Assembly: GCA_050945995.1 (NCBI GenBank)
Contig: JBMNUA010000098.1
Span: 1 to 8,684, forward strand
Length of the DNA: 8,684 nt
DNA from: RUG11247 sp050945995
Lineage (GTDB): Bacteria > Bacillota > Clostridia > Christensenellales > Aristaeellaceae
Direction of reading: 5' to 3'
Shown one piece after another: positions 6,343-8,684 of this stretch. The translations under genes and the position numbers were made by a program. The notes beneath the pieces are model-generated. The model made no database searches, had not been told where the DNA came from, and saw nothing but the letters and a program-made list of their open reading frames with translations. Position 1 is the first letter of the stretch; every line of letters starts with the position of its first letter.

Positions 6343-6643
6343 GCGGCGGCGCGTGCGTGACAGTTATTTAACCTATGCTTGACTGTATATTGTTTTATTG
6401 CGCCCGCGCGTATGACGTATTGGGCGAACCTGTGTCAGAGCAAGAATATTTCACGAAGTTACTATTTCCCTGCAATGGATTTTAAATCCGGTGGTTCGCG
6501 ATCATAATTCCGTCAATTCTTGCAAGTTTTTTGCGTGAAACTGCGCATTCTGTCTGCATATTTGAGCAAATGCGGATCACGCCCCGCGACACCAGTTAAC
6601 ATAACGATAGCAAGAAAGCCATATTATTGAGCAATATCCGATG
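6343..6643. other. Intergenic region without a gene
   Basis: No coding frame with a ribosome binding site was seen on either strand, and base composition is more AT-rich than the flanking genes. It contains an odd palindrome GGATTT-T-AAATCC (6477-6489) and a short inverted repeat TATTG-AG-CAATA (6625-6636) just upstream of the solute-binding protein promoter. Either could be an operator, for example for the divergent AraC-type regulator, but nothing proves it. No terminator or RNA gene was recognised. Confidence 0.5.
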
Positions 6644-6672
6644 TTTCTATAAAGCGCGCGAGATGTTATAAT
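6644..6672 (+). promoter_or_regulatory. Extended -10 promoter of the solute-binding protein gene
   Basis: A perfect TATAAT (6667-6672) is preceded by TGT, forming an extended -10. The -35 position (TTTCTA, 6644-6649, 17-base spacer) matches poorly, which suits a promoter that needs an activator such as the divergent AraC-type protein. The leader would be about 90 bases. Confidence 0.7.
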
Positions 6673-6713
6673 GGAATATGCAGCAACATACCGTAGGGAT
6701 GGCTGTTGCAGTA

Positions 6714-6741
6714 CAAGCGAATTTGAGCGAAATTTCGCTTG
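6714..6741 (+). promoter_or_regulatory. Stem-loop in the leader of the solute-binding protein gene
   Basis: CAAGCGAA (6714-6721) pairs with TTCGCTTG (6734-6741) over a 12-base loop. An overlapping perfect 14-bp palindrome AGCGAAATTTCGCT (6726-6739) offers an alternative fold. It lies 12 bases upstream of the GGGAGGA ribosome binding site and is followed by an A-run, so it is not a terminator for this strand. It could be an operator or a stabilising 5' hairpin for a highly expressed mRNA. Confidence 0.4.
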
Positions 6742-6769
6742 AAGAAAAAAAACGGGAGGAAAACCGAAC

Positions 6770-8684
6770 ATGAAGAAACTGTCTTGGCTGCTTGTTCTGG
6801 CGATGCTGATGAGCATGTTTGCGCTCACCGCGTCGGCAGAGGGCAACTATGCGCAGTCGCCGCTGTTTGACGACGCAGTCGCAAGCGGAGATCTGCCCAC
6901 GGTGGCAGAGCGTCTGCCGGAGAACCCCAAGCTCACAAACGAAATTCTGCCGGAGTACCTCGATTATGAGAGCGGCAACTACGGTGGCACGATGCGCCTG
7001 GTGACCTCGATTGTCAACTGGGACGCGGACGGCTTCATCGGCAACAACGAAGCGCTTCTGACGATGGAATCCGCCAACAGCGGCGTGATCACCCCGAATA
7101 TCGTCGAGAATTACGAGGCGAATGCGGACAACACCGTGTTTACCTTCACCCTGCGCAAGGGGCTGAAGTGGTCTGACGGCACGGAAGTGACGATGGACGA
7201 CTTTGCCTTCGGCGTCAACAGCTTCGTGTTCAACGAGGAGCTTACGCCTGTGGTCGGCAGCTGGATGCGCGACGGCGGACGCAGCGACGGCGAGCCGATG
7301 GTCTTTGAAGTGGTGGACGATTCGACCTTCACCATCTCCTTTAACGAGAGCTACGGCGGCTTCCCGGTGCATCTTTCGATCGCCGGCTGGAAGGGCTACA
7401 CCGAGTTCTTGAAGCCCGCGCACTTCCTGAAGCAGTTCCATCTGGATTATGCTGAGGAAGTCCACGGCTCGATCGACGCGTACTACGAGTTCATCGCGCC
7501 CTTTGCAGCGCAGCTCGCATACGATGACGCGACCGAGGAAGGCGTTTGGACGTATGTGTTCCACCAGGTTGACATGACGAACTGGGAGCTCACAGACCCC
7601 AACGACGCGCTGACGAGCATGTACTTTGACGGGCTGATCGAGGAGAACTTCCCGGTTTTGTACCCCTGGGTCATGCAGTCCAACGAAGGCGGCATCACCA
7701 CCTTCGAGCGCAACCCCTACTATCACAAGGTTGATGCGGACGGGCAGCAGCTCCCCTACATCGACTATATGACCTCGACCCTGGTCGAGAACATGGAGAT
7801 GGTGCAGCTCAAGTACATGACGGGCGAAGCCGACTTCGGGCGCGAGTCCGCCACGATTGACAACATCTCCCTGTACCGCGAGAACGAGGACACCGCAGGC
7901 ATCACCGCCTACGTCACCACCATGCACACCAACCCCACCGACGTTGCCATCAACGTCAACTACGGGCTGAACATCGACGGCACGGTCAAGGACGACGACG
8001 AGTCCAAGGCGTGGCAGGAGGTTGTGCAGGATGTGCGCTTCCGCCAGGCGCTGATGCTCGCCATCGACGCCGATGAGATCCTCGACGCTGTGTACAACGG
8101 CTTTGGCGAGATCCACCCGTCCTACGACTGCTCCAACGACATCGACGCGGCGAACGCGCTGCTTGATGAACTGGGCATGGTCGATCTCGACGGCGACGGC
8201 TATCGCGAGTCCCCCTCGGGGCTGCCGTTCCAGTGGCAGATTTGGAACAACAACGAAGCCAACGACATCATCCCCGTTTGCGAACTGCTGGTTGAGTTCT
8301 GGGGCGATATCGGGCTGAAGGTCGGCGTCAACACCACCGAGTCCACGCTGCTTGCGACCTCGCAGGAAGCAAACGAGATGCCGATGCGCGTGTCGTGGAT
8401 TCACACCACACAGCTGTGGCACTACAAGGATTGGTTTGAGCCGGTTTGGGCGCCCTTGTGGAACACCTGGGTCGCCAGGGGCGGTCTGTCCGGCGCGCTT
8501 GAGGGATCTACCGAGTACCTCGAGCCCGACGACGACTACAAGCAGTTCCGCCTTGCAGTTGACTCCCTGTTCACCGTCGATCCCGAGACCGCGGTCAACG
8601 AGGTTCTCCCGGGACTGAGCGACTGGATGAGCGAGCGGCTGTATATCATCGAGCCGTTGATCAACGTGCAGCAGTGCGTGGTCA
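6770..8684 (+). CDS. ABC transporter solute-binding protein, family 5 (peptide/oligosaccharide type), partial
   Basis: The frame starts at ATG 6770, ten bases after GGGAGGA (6754-6760), and is open to the window end (638 residues seen, C terminus missing). Residues 1-23 are a signal peptide (MKKLSWLLVLAMLMSMF, then ASA before E24). Family 5 landmarks follow: YGGTMRLV at 71-78, FTFTLRKGLKWSDGTEVTMD at 124-143, RNPYYHKV at 314-321 with QLPYIDY at 327-333, DVRFRQALMLAIDADEILDA at 421-440 and VDLDGDGYRESPSG at 471-484. It should capture peptides or oligosaccharides outside the membrane and hand them to an ABC permease, which would be encoded downstream of the window. No lipobox cysteine is seen, unlike most Gram-positive binding proteins. 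The divergent AraC-type gene is its likely regulator. A long minus-strand frame over this region is an antisense shadow. Confidence 0.92.
   Translation, partial: MKKLSWLLVLAMLMSMFALTASAEGNYAQSPLFDDAVASGDLPTVAERLPENPKLTNEILPEYLDYESGNYGGTMRLVTSIVNWDADGFIGNNEALLTMESANSGVITPNIVENYEANADNTVFTFTLRKGLKWSDGTEVTMDDFAFGVNSFVFNEELTPVVGSWMRDGGRSDGEPMVFEVVDDSTFTISFNESYGGFPVHLSIAGWKGYTEFLKPAHFLKQFHLDYAEEVHGSIDAYYEFIAPFAAQLAYDDATEEGVWTYVFHQVDMTNWELTDPNDALTSMYFDGLIEENFPVLYPWVMQSNEGGITTFERNPYYHKVDADGQQLPYIDYMTSTLVENMEMVQLKYMTGEADFGRESATIDNISLYRENEDTAGITAYVTTMHTNPTDVAINVNYGLNIDGTVKDDDESKAWQEVVQDVRFRQALMLAIDADEILDAVYNGFGEIHPSYDCSNDIDAANALLDELGMVDLDGDGYRESPSGLPFQWQIWNNNEANDIIPVCELLVEFWGDIGLKVGVNTTESTLLATSQEANEMPMRVSWIHTTQLWHYKDWFEPVWAPLWNTWVARGGLSGALEGSTEYLEPDDDYKQFRLAVDSLFTVDPETAVNEVLPGLSDWMSERLYIIEPLINVQQCVV

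Noticed and set aside
6138..6371. A 77-codon plus-strand frame across the NrdR-like boxes
   Set aside because: It has no ribosome binding site, overlaps the regulator's start region and operator palindromes, and its protein resembles nothing known.
6647..8422. A 591-codon open frame on the minus strand opposite the solute-binding protein gene
   Set aside because: Its translation is low-complexity, rich in V, H, G and R with no recognisable domain. The plus strand carries a signal peptide, family 5 motifs, a ribosome binding site and a promoter. The open frame is a by-product of GC-rich codon use.

Overview
The window looks like a GC-rich member of the Bacillota (Clostridia-like), judged from several signs: a T-box leader in front of alaS, near-consensus sigma-A promoters, strong GGAGG-type ribosome binding sites, an AraM-type glycerol-1-phosphate dehydrogenase and a Firmicutes-style AraC regulator facing a family 5 solute-binding protein. 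The exact taxon cannot be read from the sequence.

Layout. (1) 1-615, plus strand: the C-terminal 204 residues of an alpha/beta hydrolase whose start lies outside the window. (2) 628-4729, plus strand: one transcription unit made of a consensus promoter, a tRNA-Ala type T-box leader with its own terminator, a compact alanyl-tRNA synthetase, a Nudix hydrolase starting one base after the alaS stop, an sn-glycerol-1-phosphate dehydrogenase, and a strong hairpin terminator. (3) 4754-5017, minus strand: a small GlsB/YeaQ/YmgE-type membrane protein, convergent with the operon. (4) 5136-5302: a 159-bp inverted-repeat element with a flanking TTAT duplication, which looks like a MITE inserted exactly at the stop codon of the next gene. 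(5) 5299-6150, minus strand: an AraC-family regulator. (6) 6151-6769: a regulatory intergenic region with two identical 14-bp palindromes 32 bp apart that match the NrdR box, an araC promoter on the minus strand, and an extended -10 promoter on the plus strand. (7) 6770-8684, plus strand: a family 5 (peptide/oligosaccharide-type) ABC solute-binding protein that is still open at the window end.

How the parts work together. Uncharged tRNA-Ala should stabilise the antiterminator and raise expression of alaS. The Nudix and G1P dehydrogenase genes have no visible promoter or terminator of their own, so they probably respond as well. The AraC regulator and the divergent solute-binding protein are arranged like a local uptake regulator and its target. 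The NrdR-like boxes lie in the araC leader and are not explained by either neighbour.

The candidates most worth following are the MITE-like element, the orphan tandem NrdR-like boxes, and the compact AlaRS, which lacks both the C-Ala domain and the beta-barrel part of the editing module. The coding strand of 6770-8684 is plus; the long minus-strand open frame over the same region is an antisense shadow.
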